This document shows, in pieces, positions 1 to 6,067 of a stretch of DNA of 11,739 nt (position 1 is the first letter of the stretch; each line of letters begins with the position of its first letter). Origin of the DNA: Thermoanaerobacterales bacterium (lineage in GTDB: Bacteria > Bacillota > Thermosediminibacteria > Thermosediminibacterales > Tepidanaerobacteraceae). Position numbers and translations under genes: made by a program. Below the pieces are notes generated by a model. That model was not told the origin of the DNA, ran no database searches, and saw only the letters and a program-made list of their open reading frames with translations. The stretch spans positions 1-11,739 of the forward strand of contig DUNY01000464.1 in assembly GCA_012839145.1 (NCBI GenBank), in the 5' to 3' direction.

Positions 1-192
1 ATTGAAGAAAAAGAAAAGCTTGATTTAATGATTTCACATTCAAGCAGAGCTAGTATCTCTGCTTCTAATGTGTGCTATTCCGGTGTTAATATCATAATTG
101 GCAATGCCAGTTTAAAAGTAAGGGATAAAATAAAACATGTTACTTTTTATAACTATGAAGGCCAAATAAAATTTGGTCCGTATGAAGGCTAG
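1..192 (+). CDS. DUF342/FapA-type protein, C-terminal fragment
   Basis: An open frame runs from base 1 to a TAG at 190-192, giving the last 63 residues of a protein that begins upstream. The fragment has the pattern of the C-terminal end of DUF342 proteins (FapA, flagellar assembly protein A): an SRASISA-like stretch, then YSGVNIIIGNA, a KHVTFYN segment and an IKFGPYEG end. This region of the family is a beta-helix-like repeat of glycines and hydrophobic residues. In Clostridia such genes commonly lie near the end of the flagellar/chemotaxis operon, just ahead of the rpsB region. The family call comes from recognition of the tail only; the diagnostic N-terminal part lies outside the window. 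Confidence 0.7.
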   Translation: MEEKEKLDLMISHSSRASISASNVCYSGVNIIIGNASLKVRDKIKHVTFYNYEGQIKFGPYEG

Positions 193-203
193 GTGTTGTT
201 TTT

Positions 204-509
204 ATGACTGTTAGACCTGTTGACCTTCAAATAATGATGCCAAAAACCACTGAAGTTTCAAAAATCCAACATTCATTGAAAGAGAATGATGATACCCAAA
301 AAAGTATACTTGCTGTAGGTTTTCAAGAGCAGCTGCAAACATCCAAACAAAAAGTAAATAAACGCGCCAAAGCTGAAGAAGTAAAGATCGAAAAAGATCA
401 GGGAAAATCAAGAAGCGATAACCGAAGCAAAAAGCATAGTAAAAAGCGAAAAGAACAAAAAGAACAAGCAATGAAAAAGTCTAGACACCATATAGATATT
501 AAAATTTAA
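204..509 (+). CDS. small lysine-rich protein at the flagellar operon tail
   Basis: This 101-residue protein has no function I can name. An AGGTG ribosome site at 191-195, overlapping the stop of the preceding gene, lies 8 bases before the ATG, so the two are probably translated together. The N-terminus (VRPVDLQIMMPKTTEVSKIQ) looks like short proteins that follow fapA/sigD-type genes in other Clostridia; this is from memory. Residues from about 50 onward are extremely rich in Lys, Arg, Glu and Gln, with no membrane segment, no cysteine and no signal peptide, so this half is probably disordered or coiled and strongly basic. Location suggests a link to motility, but nothing in the sequence proves it. 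No clear terminator follows before the next promoter at 543. Confidence 0.6.
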   Translation: MTVRPVDLQIMMPKTTEVSKIQHSLKENDDTQKSILAVGFQEQLQTSKQKVNKRAKAEEVKIEKDQGKSRSDNRSKKHSKKRKEQKEQAMKKSRHHIDIKI

Positions 510-542
510 ATCCTTTGTTAAAGCCAAAACACAAAATAATGC

Positions 543-571
543 TTGACATATTTCTGTTTCCAAAGTATATT
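543..571 (+). promoter_or_regulatory. sigma-A promoter of the iscR operon
   Basis: A perfect -35 TTGACA (543-548) and a -10 TATATT (566-571) are separated by 17 bases. Transcription should begin near 578, within a few bases of the IscR-like operator. An overlapping TATAAT at 571-576 is a closer -10 match but would need a 22-base spacer. Confidence 0.75.
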
Positions 572-580
572 ATAATCATA

Positions 581-604
581 AATCCGACCAAAATGATAGG
601 GATT
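581..604 (+). promoter_or_regulatory. probable IscR/Rrf2-family operator
   Basis: An imperfect inverted repeat, AATCC at 581-585 and GGATT at 600-604, encloses an A/T-rich centre. The left half reads CCGACCAAAAT, close to the CCGACT-type half-site of IscR/Rrf2 operators; the right half, ATAGGG, is weaker. It lies just downstream of the -10, across the expected transcription start and before the iscR ribosome site, where a bound repressor would block initiation. Autoregulation by IscR is the natural reading and is inferred. Confidence 0.55.
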
Positions 605-618
605 AGGAGAGAAGCAAA

Positions 619-1041
619 TTGAGATTGTCAACTAAAGGCCGATACGGTTTAAAAGCCATGTTTGATCTTACTGTAAATAACGGAAGTGAGCCTATTTCCT
701 TAAACAACATTGCAAAGAGACAGGATATATCTGAGCATTATTTGGAACAACTAATGGCTATTTTGAGGAAGTCAGGTCTTGTCCAAAGTGTTAGGGGTGC
801 CTATGGAGGATACATTCTTGCACGAAAGCCCTCTGAAATCACTGTAGGTGATATACTGAGAGCTCTAGAAGGACCTATTGGTCTTGTGGACTGTGTATTA
901 GAAAAAGATGCCGTAGAATGCATGAAATATCAAGATTGCATAACACGCATAGTATGGGAAAAAATAAGAGACAGCATAATTGAAACTATTGATTCGATTA
1001 CCCTTCAAAACATGTATGATGAATCTAGGAAACACAAGTAA
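619..1041 (+). CDS. iscR: Rrf2-family Fe-S sensing regulator IscR
   Basis: This 140-residue Rrf2-family transcription factor starts at TTG 619, chosen because AGGAGA (605-610) lies 8 bases upstream and gives the classic family opening MRLSTKGRYGLKAM. Residues 1-80 form the winged helix-turn-helix, including ISEHYLEQLM and the wing SVRGAYGGYILAR. Three cysteines follow at 92, 101 and 107. E. coli IscR uses Cys92, Cys98 and Cys104 to hold a [2Fe-2S] cluster, so the set is present, but the first gap is X8 rather than X5. The CymR type of Rrf2 protein lacks this triad, and the next genes are iscS and iscU, both of which favour IscR. It probably reads Fe-S supply and represses its own operon through the repeat at 581-604. 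Confidence 0.88.
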   Translation: MRLSTKGRYGLKAMFDLTVNNGSEPISLNNIAKRQDISEHYLEQLMAILRKSGLVQSVRGAYGGYILARKPSEITVGDILRALEGPIGLVDCVLEKDAVECMKYQDCITRIVWEKIRDSIIETIDSITLQNMYDESRKHK

Positions 1042-1076
1042 TGTTTCAAGATATTATATACACTATTATAAAAATA

Positions 1077-1116
1077 ACTATGTTTGGACCACTTAAAATG
1101 TGGGCCTAAACATAGT
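1077..1116 (+). repeat. long hairpin between iscR and iscS
   Basis: ACTATGTTT (1077-1085) pairs with AAACATAGT (1108-1116). Further in, GG pairs with CC and CCAC (1089-1092) with GTGG (1100-1103), with one mismatch and one bulged T, leaving a 7-base loop at 1093-1099. The 3' arm ends just before the iscS ribosome site (from 1121). No T-run follows, so it is not a classical terminator. An RNA stability or processing element, or a regulatory structure for iscS translation, would fit; neither is shown. Confidence 0.6.
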
Positions 1117-1135
1117 ATACGAGGGAGATGGAACC

Positions 1136-2326
1136 TTGAAGAAAATATACATGGATAATGCAGGTACTACACCAATGAGGTCTGAAGTTTTGGATGCAAT
1201 GCTACCCTATTTCACTGAAAAGTTTGGGAATGCATCTACAATCTATTCTTATGGCAGGGAAGCCAAGAAAGCCCTTGAAGACAGTAGGGAAAAGGTAGCT
1301 AATTTGATAGGGGCAGATCCGAAGGAAATTTATTTCACTTCCGGAGGAACGGAAGCTGACAACTGGGCTTTAAAGGGAATTGCATATGCCAATATGAATA
1401 AGGGTAAACACATTATCACTTCATCTATCGAGCACCAGGCTATTTTGCATACTTGTCAGGATATGGAAAAGCAAGGTTTTAAAATCACATTTTTACCTGT
1501 GGATGAATATGGATTGGTTGATGTCAAGCATATTATTAGCTCAATCACCGATGAGACGATAATGGTATCTATTATGCATGCCAACAATGAAATTGGAACA
1601 ATTCAGCCCATAAAAGAAATTGTTAAGGCCATAAGGCATAAAAGCCCTAACAGTGTTTTTCATACTGATGCTGTTCAAACAGTGGGAAAAATTCCGGTAA
1701 ATGTAAAGGATATGGATGTGGATCTTTTGAGCATGTCATCACATAAGATCTATGGTCCTAAGGGTGTGGGGGCCTTATACATCAGAAAGGGCGTCAAGAT
1801 TGCACCGTTTATGACAGGAGGAGCTCAGGAAAGTAGTCGTAGAGCAGGTACGGAAAATATTCCGGGAATCGTTGGATTTGGTAAAGCCGCTGAGTTGGCA
1901 AAATTCGAACAAGAACAGCAGTATGATAAGCTTATTACCCTTAGAAATAAATTAATAAAAGGTATAATGGAAACCATACCTTATACTCGATTAAACGGTC
2001 ATCCAACATTGAGACTGCCTCACAATATCAATATATCTTTTGAATTTATTGAGGGCGAAGCTATGCTGCTAAACTTGGATATGAAAGGCATTTGTGCCTC
2101 CAGTGGATCAGCTTGCACATCAGGTTCTCTTGACCCTTCCCATGTCCTTTTGGCTATAGGATTACCTCATGAGATAGCTCATGGCTCCCTGCGTTTGACA
2201 CTCGGTAGGGAGAATAGTGAGCAAGATGTGGACTATGTACTTGAAGTCTTACCATGCATAGTAAATAAGTTAAGAGAAATGTCACCTCTTTTTGCTGAAA
2301 GAAAGGAGCAACCCAAAAATGTATAA
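1136..2326 (+). CDS. iscS: cysteine desulfurase IscS/NifS
   Basis: A PLP-dependent cysteine desulfurase of 396 residues that converts cysteine to alanine and carries the sulfur as an enzyme persulfide for IscU and MnmA. TTG 1136 is the best start: GGGAG (1123-1127) sits 8 bases upstream and the protein opens MKKIYMDNAGTTP, as the family does. The in-frame GTG at 1100 lies inside the hairpin and would add 12 unconserved residues. Visible motifs are NEIGTIQPI, HTDAVQTVGK, SHKIYGPKG with the PLP-binding Lys204, and the loop SSGSACTSG with catalytic Cys327 (E. coli IscS Lys206 and Cys328). The SSGSACTSG loop marks the group I (IscS/NifS) type. Its end overlaps the iscU start by 8 bases, indicating coupled translation. 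Confidence 0.95.
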   Translation: MKKIYMDNAGTTPMRSEVLDAMLPYFTEKFGNASTIYSYGREAKKALEDSREKVANLIGADPKEIYFTSGGTEADNWALKGIAYANMNKGKHIITSSIEHQAILHTCQDMEKQGFKITFLPVDEYGLVDVKHIISSITDETIMVSIMHANNEIGTIQPIKEIVKAIRHKSPNSVFHTDAVQTVGKIPVNVKDMDVDLLSMSSHKIYGPKGVGALYIRKGVKIAPFMTGGAQESSRRAGTENIPGIVGFGKAAELAKFEQEQQYDKLITLRNKLIKGIMETIPYTRLNGHPTLRLPHNINISFEFIEGEAMLLNLDMKGICASSGSACTSGSLDPSHVLLAIGLPHEIAHGSLRLTLGRENSEQDVDYVLEVLPCIVNKLREMSPLFAERKEQPKNV

Positions 2327-2687
2327 TGAGAAGGTTATGGATCATTTTTCAAACCCGCGCAATGTGGGAGAAATTCCGGATGCTGACGGAGTTGGAACAG
2401 TTGGAAACCCAGTTTGTGGTGATATAATGAAAATATTTATAAAAGTAAAGGATAACACCATTGAAGATATAAAATTCAAAACTTTCGGATGCGGTGCTGC
2501 CATCGCCACCAGCAGTATGGTAACTGAGATGGTTAAAGGCAAATCCCTTGATGAGGCATTAAAAGTAAATAATAAGCTAGTTGCTGAAGCTCTTGGAGGA
2601 CTACCTCCTGTAAAAATGCACTGTTCAAATCTTGCTGCAGATGCGCTTCATGAAGCAATAAATGATTATAAAAAAAGTAGGGATTAA
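2319..2687 (+). CDS. iscU: Fe-S cluster scaffold IscU
   Basis: A 122-residue scaffold on which [2Fe-2S]/[4Fe-4S] clusters are assembled with sulfur from IscS. The ATG at 2319 has AAAGGAG (2302-2308) 10 bases upstream and gives the standard start MYNEKVMDHFSNPRNVG; an in-frame TTG at 2292 lies inside iscS. The ligand set is complete: Cys33 and Asp35 in NPVCGDIM, Cys58 in FGCGAAIATS, and His101-Cys102 in MHCSNLAADAL. LPPVK, the HscA-recognition motif of IscU proteins, is present just before Cys102. Length and motif favour IscU over SufU, which has an insertion. No hscA, hscB or ferredoxin gene is nearby. The stop TAA shares its last base with the mnmA ATG. Confidence 0.93.
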   Translation: MYNEKVMDHFSNPRNVGEIPDADGVGTVGNPVCGDIMKIFIKVKDNTIEDIKFKTFGCGAAIATSSMVTEMVKGKSLDEALKVNNKLVAEALGGLPPVKMHCSNLAADALHEAINDYKKSRD

Positions 2688-3784
2688 TGTTGGATAAAAA
2701 TAAGGTTGTAGTGGCAATGAGCGGGGGAGTGGACAGTTCCGTATGTGCATACTTGTTGAAAAAGCAGGGGTATGATGTAGTCGGAATGACCATGCAAATT
2801 TGGCAAGATGTACCCTATGAAACACAGCTTAAAGAAGGTGGTTGCTGCTCTATTGGAGCGGTATACGATGCACGACGTGTAGCTGATAAAATAGGTATAC
2901 CTTATTATGTGGTAAATTTAAAAGACTATTTTAATGAAAAAGTTATAGATTATTTTGTGAAAGAGTATCTCTTTGGTAAAACACCCAATCCGTGCATTGC
3001 TTGTAATAAATATTTAAAGTTTGAAGAATTGTTAAGAAAAGCTCTGGAAATTGATGCTTTTTACTTAGCGACAGGGCATTATGCCAAGGTGGAACATGAC
3101 ATTACAACCGGAAGATATGTTTTAAAAAAATCCGTTGACAACGATAAAGATCAATCCTATGCCCTATACAACCTAACTCAGTTTCAATTGGAACATATTC
3201 TTTTTCCGCTGGGTTATTATACAAAAAAGGAAATACGACATATAGCTGAAGAGCTAGAGTTATCTATAGCCGACAAACCCGATAGCCAAGAAATCTGCTT
3301 CGTAAGCACTAACTACCGTGAATTTATATCTAAAAAAGCTCCTAATAAGATTAAAGAAGGCCCCTTTGTCGATATAAAAGGAAATGTAGTAGGTAAACAC
3401 AAAGGCATTCCCTTCTATACTATAGGCCAAAGAAGGGGTCTAGGAATTTCTGCCGGTAAACCCCTTTATGTAATAAATATTGATGTTAAAAATAACGCCG
3501 TAATTCTAGGAGAGGAAAAATACCTTTATGTGAACGAGTTTTTAGCTCATCGTATGAATTGGGTGGCTATAAATAAGCTCCGCGAAAAACTCAAGGTAAA
3601 TGCAAAAATAAGATATAATTTTCACGAGAAACCCGCTGAGATTATACCTATTGATGATGATACGGTAAAAATAATCTTCGAGAAACCTCAAAAGGCTGTT
3701 ACGCCAGGCCAGGCAGTAGTTTTTTACAAAAATGATATTGTCGTTGGCGGTGGCATAATAAAACAAAGATGTGATTTGGAATAA
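2687..3784 (+). CDS. mnmA: tRNA-specific 2-thiouridylase MnmA
   Basis: A 365-residue ATP-pyrophosphatase enzyme that adenylates U34 of tRNA-Lys, -Glu and -Gln and replaces its oxygen with sulfur, using sulfur that begins at IscS. Motifs: the PP-loop SGGVDSS (residues 12-18), GGCCSIGAVYDAR, TGHYAKV, DNDKDQSYALY, SQEICFV and YTIGQRRGLGI. Cys106 (in CNKYLKF) and Cys204 correspond to E. coli Cys102 and Cys199. Cys103 makes a C-X2-C pair where E. coli has D-X2-C. The ATG overlaps the iscU stop (TAATG); GTAGGG at 2677-2682 is the ribosome site, and a TTG one codon later is possible. An intrinsic terminator overlaps its stop, so it is the last gene of this operon. Confidence 0.95.
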   Translation: MLDKNKVVVAMSGGVDSSVCAYLLKKQGYDVVGMTMQIWQDVPYETQLKEGGCCSIGAVYDARRVADKIGIPYYVVNLKDYFNEKVIDYFVKEYLFGKTPNPCIACNKYLKFEELLRKALEIDAFYLATGHYAKVEHDITTGRYVLKKSVDNDKDQSYALYNLTQFQLEHILFPLGYYTKKEIRHIAEELELSIADKPDSQEICFVSTNYREFISKKAPNKIKEGPFVDIKGNVVGKHKGIPFYTIGQRRGLGISAGKPLYVINIDVKNNAVILGEEKYLYVNEFLAHRMNWVAINKLREKLKVNAKIRYNFHEKPAEIIPIDDDTVKIIFEKPQKAVTPGQAVVFYKNDIVVGGGIIKQRCDLE

Positions 3785-3807
3785 ATACGCTTTATGCGTA
3801 TTTTTTT
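3783..3807 (+). terminator. intrinsic terminator after mnmA
   Basis: AAATACGC (3783-3790) pairs perfectly with GCGTATTT (3796-3803) around a 5-base loop, with an unbroken T-run at 3801-3807. The stem overlaps the mnmA stop codon. It should end most iscR-operon transcripts. Confidence 0.8.
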
Positions 3808-3890
3808 ATTACTTTTTGGGAAAAATCATAAAGAGATTATTTATTATTATACTGTGTTTGCGATAAGCGGTGAGATCAGAGGTGAGGACA

Positions 3891-4076
3891 TTGGTAGTAT
3901 GCCCATTGTGCCAAAAAACTACCGTAGGCAAGGTGGGAAGCAGCCAGTATTATTGTTGGGAATGCTTTGTAGAGTTTTTAATTCAGAAGGATAAAATTGT
4001 GATTTATGAAGTTTGCGATGATGGCACGCTGCTGCCTTATGGTAAAGAAAACAATCAGCTTACTATTGGTGGTTAA
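3891..4076 (+). CDS. small zinc-ribbon protein of unknown function
   Basis: A 61-residue protein starting at TTG 3891; AGAGGTG (3878-3884) sits 6 bases upstream. It opens MVVCPLCQKTTVGKVG and continues QYYCWECFVEF, giving Cys4-X2-Cys7 and Cys22-X2-Cys25, a two-knuckle zinc ribbon. The C-terminal part (IYEVCDDGTLLPYG) looks like a short beta extension. In-frame GTG codons at 3870 and 3882 are possible starts but lack equally good spacing. I recall similar short proteins beside AI-2E permease genes in other Clostridia, but know no function; nucleic-acid or protein binding would be a guess. Only a weak -10-like TATACT (3848-3853) with no credible -35 was seen upstream. Its end lies against or inside the start of the next gene. 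Confidence 0.75.
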   Translation: MVVCPLCQKTTVGKVGSSQYYCWECFVEFLIQKDKIVIYEVCDDGTLLPYGKENNQLTIGG

Positions 4077-5124
4077 AAGAGGTGAAAAAATCATTAAAAT
4101 ATTTACAAACCGGATTTTTTTATACCGGCTTTTTTTGTTTGCTTTTATATTATCAGCGCTGATTTTTATTTTTTATAATAAAGAAAAGATAACTGTAGTA
4201 ATATTACCTTTTATTTTTGCGATCTTTATCACATATCTTTTAAACCCTCTAGTAGAAATATTAATGCAAAAAAAAATCAGCAGAGCCGCTGCTGTAGCAA
4301 TAATATATTTCGTGTTAATAGGTTCAATCATTATTGCTCTTGTATATATAATTCCGGTTATAATTCTGGAATTGAACAATTTAATTGATACAATACCTTT
4401 TTACACCAGTGAAACCCAGAAAATTCTTGCTGAACTAAAAAAACATTACTTGGCATCATTACCGCTCAGCCTTCAGGAAATTGTTGACAGGAATATTAAT
4501 AGATTGGAAGGGTTATTATTATATTCTTTGCAAAAAATTGCCGATGTAATTATAGGTGTTTTTTCTAACATTTTTAGTATAATATTGGGGCCCATTTTAG
4601 GATTTTACTTTTTAAAAGACTTTGAGAGGATAAAAGAAAATATGATATTTTACATACCTATGCCTTATAGAAAAATAGTGATACGATGGTTTGAAAAATT
4701 CGGCAAGACCTTGGGACGATATATTAGAAGCCAATTGATAGTCAGTTTAATTATCGGTTTATTAACAACGCTGTCAATGATAATCCTAGGGGTTGATTTT
4801 GCTTTTCTCATTGGAGCCATAGCTGGTATTACCAATATAATACCATATTTTGGACCAGTTTTTGGAGTGTTGCCCGCTATTTCCATAGCTATACTAAGAT
4901 ATCCTAATAAAATACTCTGGATAATAACATCGATGTTTATAATTCATCAATTAGAAAGCGGGATAATATCTCCCCATATTGTCGGAGAGCATGTAGGTAT
5001 TCATCCTGTGACTGTAATTTTTTCGCTTTTGATTGGCGGAACATTCTTTGGATTAGCAGGACTCGTTTTGGCGGTACCTGTAGCGGCTTTAATAAAACTA
5101 ATTTTGCAAAATAAAAAGCAATAA
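4069..5124 (+). CDS. AI-2E family (DUF20) membrane permease
   Basis: A polytopic membrane protein of about 350 residues of the AI-2E exporter/DUF20 family. Members include the TqsA autoinducer-2 exporter and Na+/H+ antiporter-like proteins; the substrate here is unknown. Hydrophobic segments lie near residues 16-36, 42-62 and 72-100, then a soluble region, then the conserved half: LGRYIRSQLIVSLIIGLL, AIAGITNIIPYFGPVFG, HQLESGIISPHIVGEHVGIHP and GLAGLVLAVPVAALIKL. The start is uncertain. GTG 4069 is given as the nearest canonical codon, overlapping the previous stop, but it has no SD. The real SD, AGAGGTG (4078-4084), is followed by ATC (4090) and ATT (4093), not ATG, GTG or TTG. The frame stays open back to ATG 4006, inside the preceding gene. 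No terminator with a T-run follows. Confidence 0.88.
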   Translation: MVKRGEKIIKIFTNRIFLYRLFLFAFILSALIFIFYNKEKITVVILPFIFAIFITYLLNPLVEILMQKKISRAAAVAIIYFVLIGSIIIALVYIIPVIILELNNLIDTIPFYTSETQKILAELKKHYLASLPLSLQEIVDRNINRLEGLLLYSLQKIADVIIGVFSNIFSIILGPILGFYFLKDFERIKENMIFYIPMPYRKIVIRWFEKFGKTLGRYIRSQLIVSLIIGLLTTLSMIILGVDFAFLIGAIAGITNIIPYFGPVFGVLPAISIAILRYPNKILWIITSMFIIHQLESGIISPHIVGEHVGIHPVTVIFSLLIGGTFFGLAGLVLAVPVAALIKLILQNKKQ

Positions 5125-5145
5125 ACTTGTTTTAAAAAAATATTA

Positions 5146-5161
5146 TTAAACAAATGTTTAA
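5146..5161. repeat. palindrome upstream of the rpsB promoter
   Basis: TTAAACA (5146-5152) and TGTTTAA (5155-5161) form a perfect 7-bp inverted repeat around AA, ending 5 bases before the -35. It could be a regulator site or simply part of an A/T-rich upstream region; it is not a terminator, having no T-run. Confidence 0.4.
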
Positions 5162-5166
5162 AGTTC

Positions 5167-5195
5167 TTGCACCTATGTGATTTTTGTGGTATACT
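5167..5195 (+). promoter_or_regulatory. sigma-A promoter of rpsB-tsf
   Basis: The -35 TTGCAC (5167-5172) and -10 TATACT (5190-5195) are 17 bases apart, and a TG at 5187-5188 makes an extended -10. A start near 5202 leaves a leader of roughly 98 bases before rpsB. Confidence 0.78.
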
Positions 5196-5217
5196 ATCAA
5201 ACGATAAAATACACACG

Positions 5218-5288
5218 CTGGTGGATTTCAAAGACGGTGCCGTTATGGTATCTTTGATAAATGAAATCGGCGGAGGTTACAAAACCAG
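5218..5288 (+). promoter_or_regulatory. structured rpsB leader, possible S2 autoregulation site
   Basis: The leader can fold into nested helices. CTGGT (5218-5222) pairs with ACCAG (5284-5288). Inside it, TCAAAGA (5228-5234) pairs with TCTTTGA (5251-5257), with TGCC/GGTA extending that hairpin. ATTTCA (5225-5230) can alternatively pair with TGAAAT (5262-5267). The outer 3' arm overlaps the SD AGGAGGTG (5287-5294), so pairing would mask part of the ribosome site. Control of rpsB by its own product S2 is known in other bacteria; that this leader does so is inferred. Confidence 0.45.
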
Positions 5289-5299
5289 GAGGTGAAAAA

Positions 5300-6001
5300 A
5301 TGTCAATAGTTTCAATGAAACAGTTACTGGAAGCTGGTGTACATTTCGGCCATCAGACAAGAAGATGGAATCCTAAGATGAAGGGGTATATATTTACCGA
5401 AAGAAATGGGATTTACATTATTGACCTTCAAAAAACTGTTAAAAAAATTGAAGATGCCTACGAGTTTGTAAAAAATATATCAGCAGAAGGCGGCTATATA
5501 CTTTTTGTCGGGACAAAAAAGCAAGCCCAAGAATCTATTCAAGAGGAAGCTGAAAGATGCGGCATGTACTATGTCAATCAGCGCTGGCTTGGTGGTATGC
5601 TTACAAATTTTAAAACTATAAGAAAAAGGATAGACAGGCTTCATAAACTAGAAAAAATGGAGGAAGAAGGTCTTTTTGAGGTTTTACCCAAGAAAGAGGT
5701 ATTGAATTTACGGCGTGAGAAAGATCGCTTGGAAAAAAACCTGGGTGGCATAAAAGATATGACAGAGCTTCCACAGGCAATATTCATTGTGGATCCAAGG
5801 AAAGAAAGGATAGCCATTCAAGAAGCTAGAAAGCTGCAAATTCCAATAATAGCAATCGTGGATACAAATTGTGATCCTGATGAAGTAGATTATATTATAC
5901 CCGGAAATGACGATGCCATTAGAGCGGTCAAGTTATTAACCGAAAAAATGGCTGATGCTGTAATTGAGGGTAGACAAGGGGAACAAATGGAAGCTGAATA
6001 G
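5300..6001 (+). CDS. rpsB: 30S ribosomal protein S2
   Basis: Ribosomal protein S2, 233 residues, close to the usual length. A perfect SD AGGAGGTG (5287-5294) lies 5 bases before ATG 5300; an in-frame ATG at 5261 sits in the leader and is rejected. Signatures include [54 protein letters not shown] and [21 protein letters not shown]. The middle Lys/Glu-rich stretch is the protruding coiled-coil hairpin of S2. S2 joins the small subunit late and binds at the head-body junction near S1. It is the first gene of the rpsB-tsf unit and follows a dedicated promoter and folded leader. The short acidic tail (EQMEAE) lacks the long extension seen in some species. Confidence 0.97.
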   Translation: MSIVSMKQLLEAGVHFGHQTRRWNPKMKGYIFTERNGIYIIDLQKTVKKIEDAYEFVKNISAEGGYILFVGTKKQAQESIQEEAERCGMYYVNQRWLGGMLTNFKTIRKRIDRLHKLEKMEEEGLFEVLPKKEVLNLRREKDRLEKNLGGIKDMTELPQAIFIVDPRKERIAIQEARKLQIPIIAIVDTNCDPDEVDYIIPGNDDAIRAVKLLTEKMADAVIEGRQGEQMEAE

Positions 6002-6009
6002 TATAATTT

Positions 6010-6044
6010 AAGGTAAGGGGGCTATACTACCCTTACCTTTTATT
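6010..6044 (+). terminator. attenuator-like hairpin between rpsB and tsf
   Basis: AAGGTAAGGG (6010-6019) pairs perfectly with CCCTTACCTT (6030-6039) across a 10-base loop. Only a short T-tract follows (TTTTATTT). This is a strong stem with a weak tail, so partial termination seems likely, giving more S2 than EF-Ts message. Confidence 0.6.
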
Positions 6045-6067
6045 TCAAAAACAGGGAGGTAATAGTC

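Noticed and set aside
571..576. TATAAT as the -10 of the iscR promoter
   Set aside because: It is a perfect box but 22 bases from TTGACA; TATATT at 566-571 gives the correct 17-base spacing.
3794..3994. 66-codon + strand frame after the mnmA terminator
   Set aside because: It begins inside the terminator loop and overlaps the zinc-ribbon gene in another frame; no SD and no sensible protein pattern.
4107..4136. CCGG...CCGG followed by seven T, terminator-like, inside the first AI-2E gene
   Set aside because: The stem is only 4 bp with an 11-base loop, and the T-rich stretch is explained by phenylalanine/leucine codons of the first membrane helix.
5261..5299. Upstream in-frame ATG for rpsB
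   Set aside because: It lies in the structured leader, has no SD, and would add 13 residues not seen in S2; ATG 5300 has a perfect SD.
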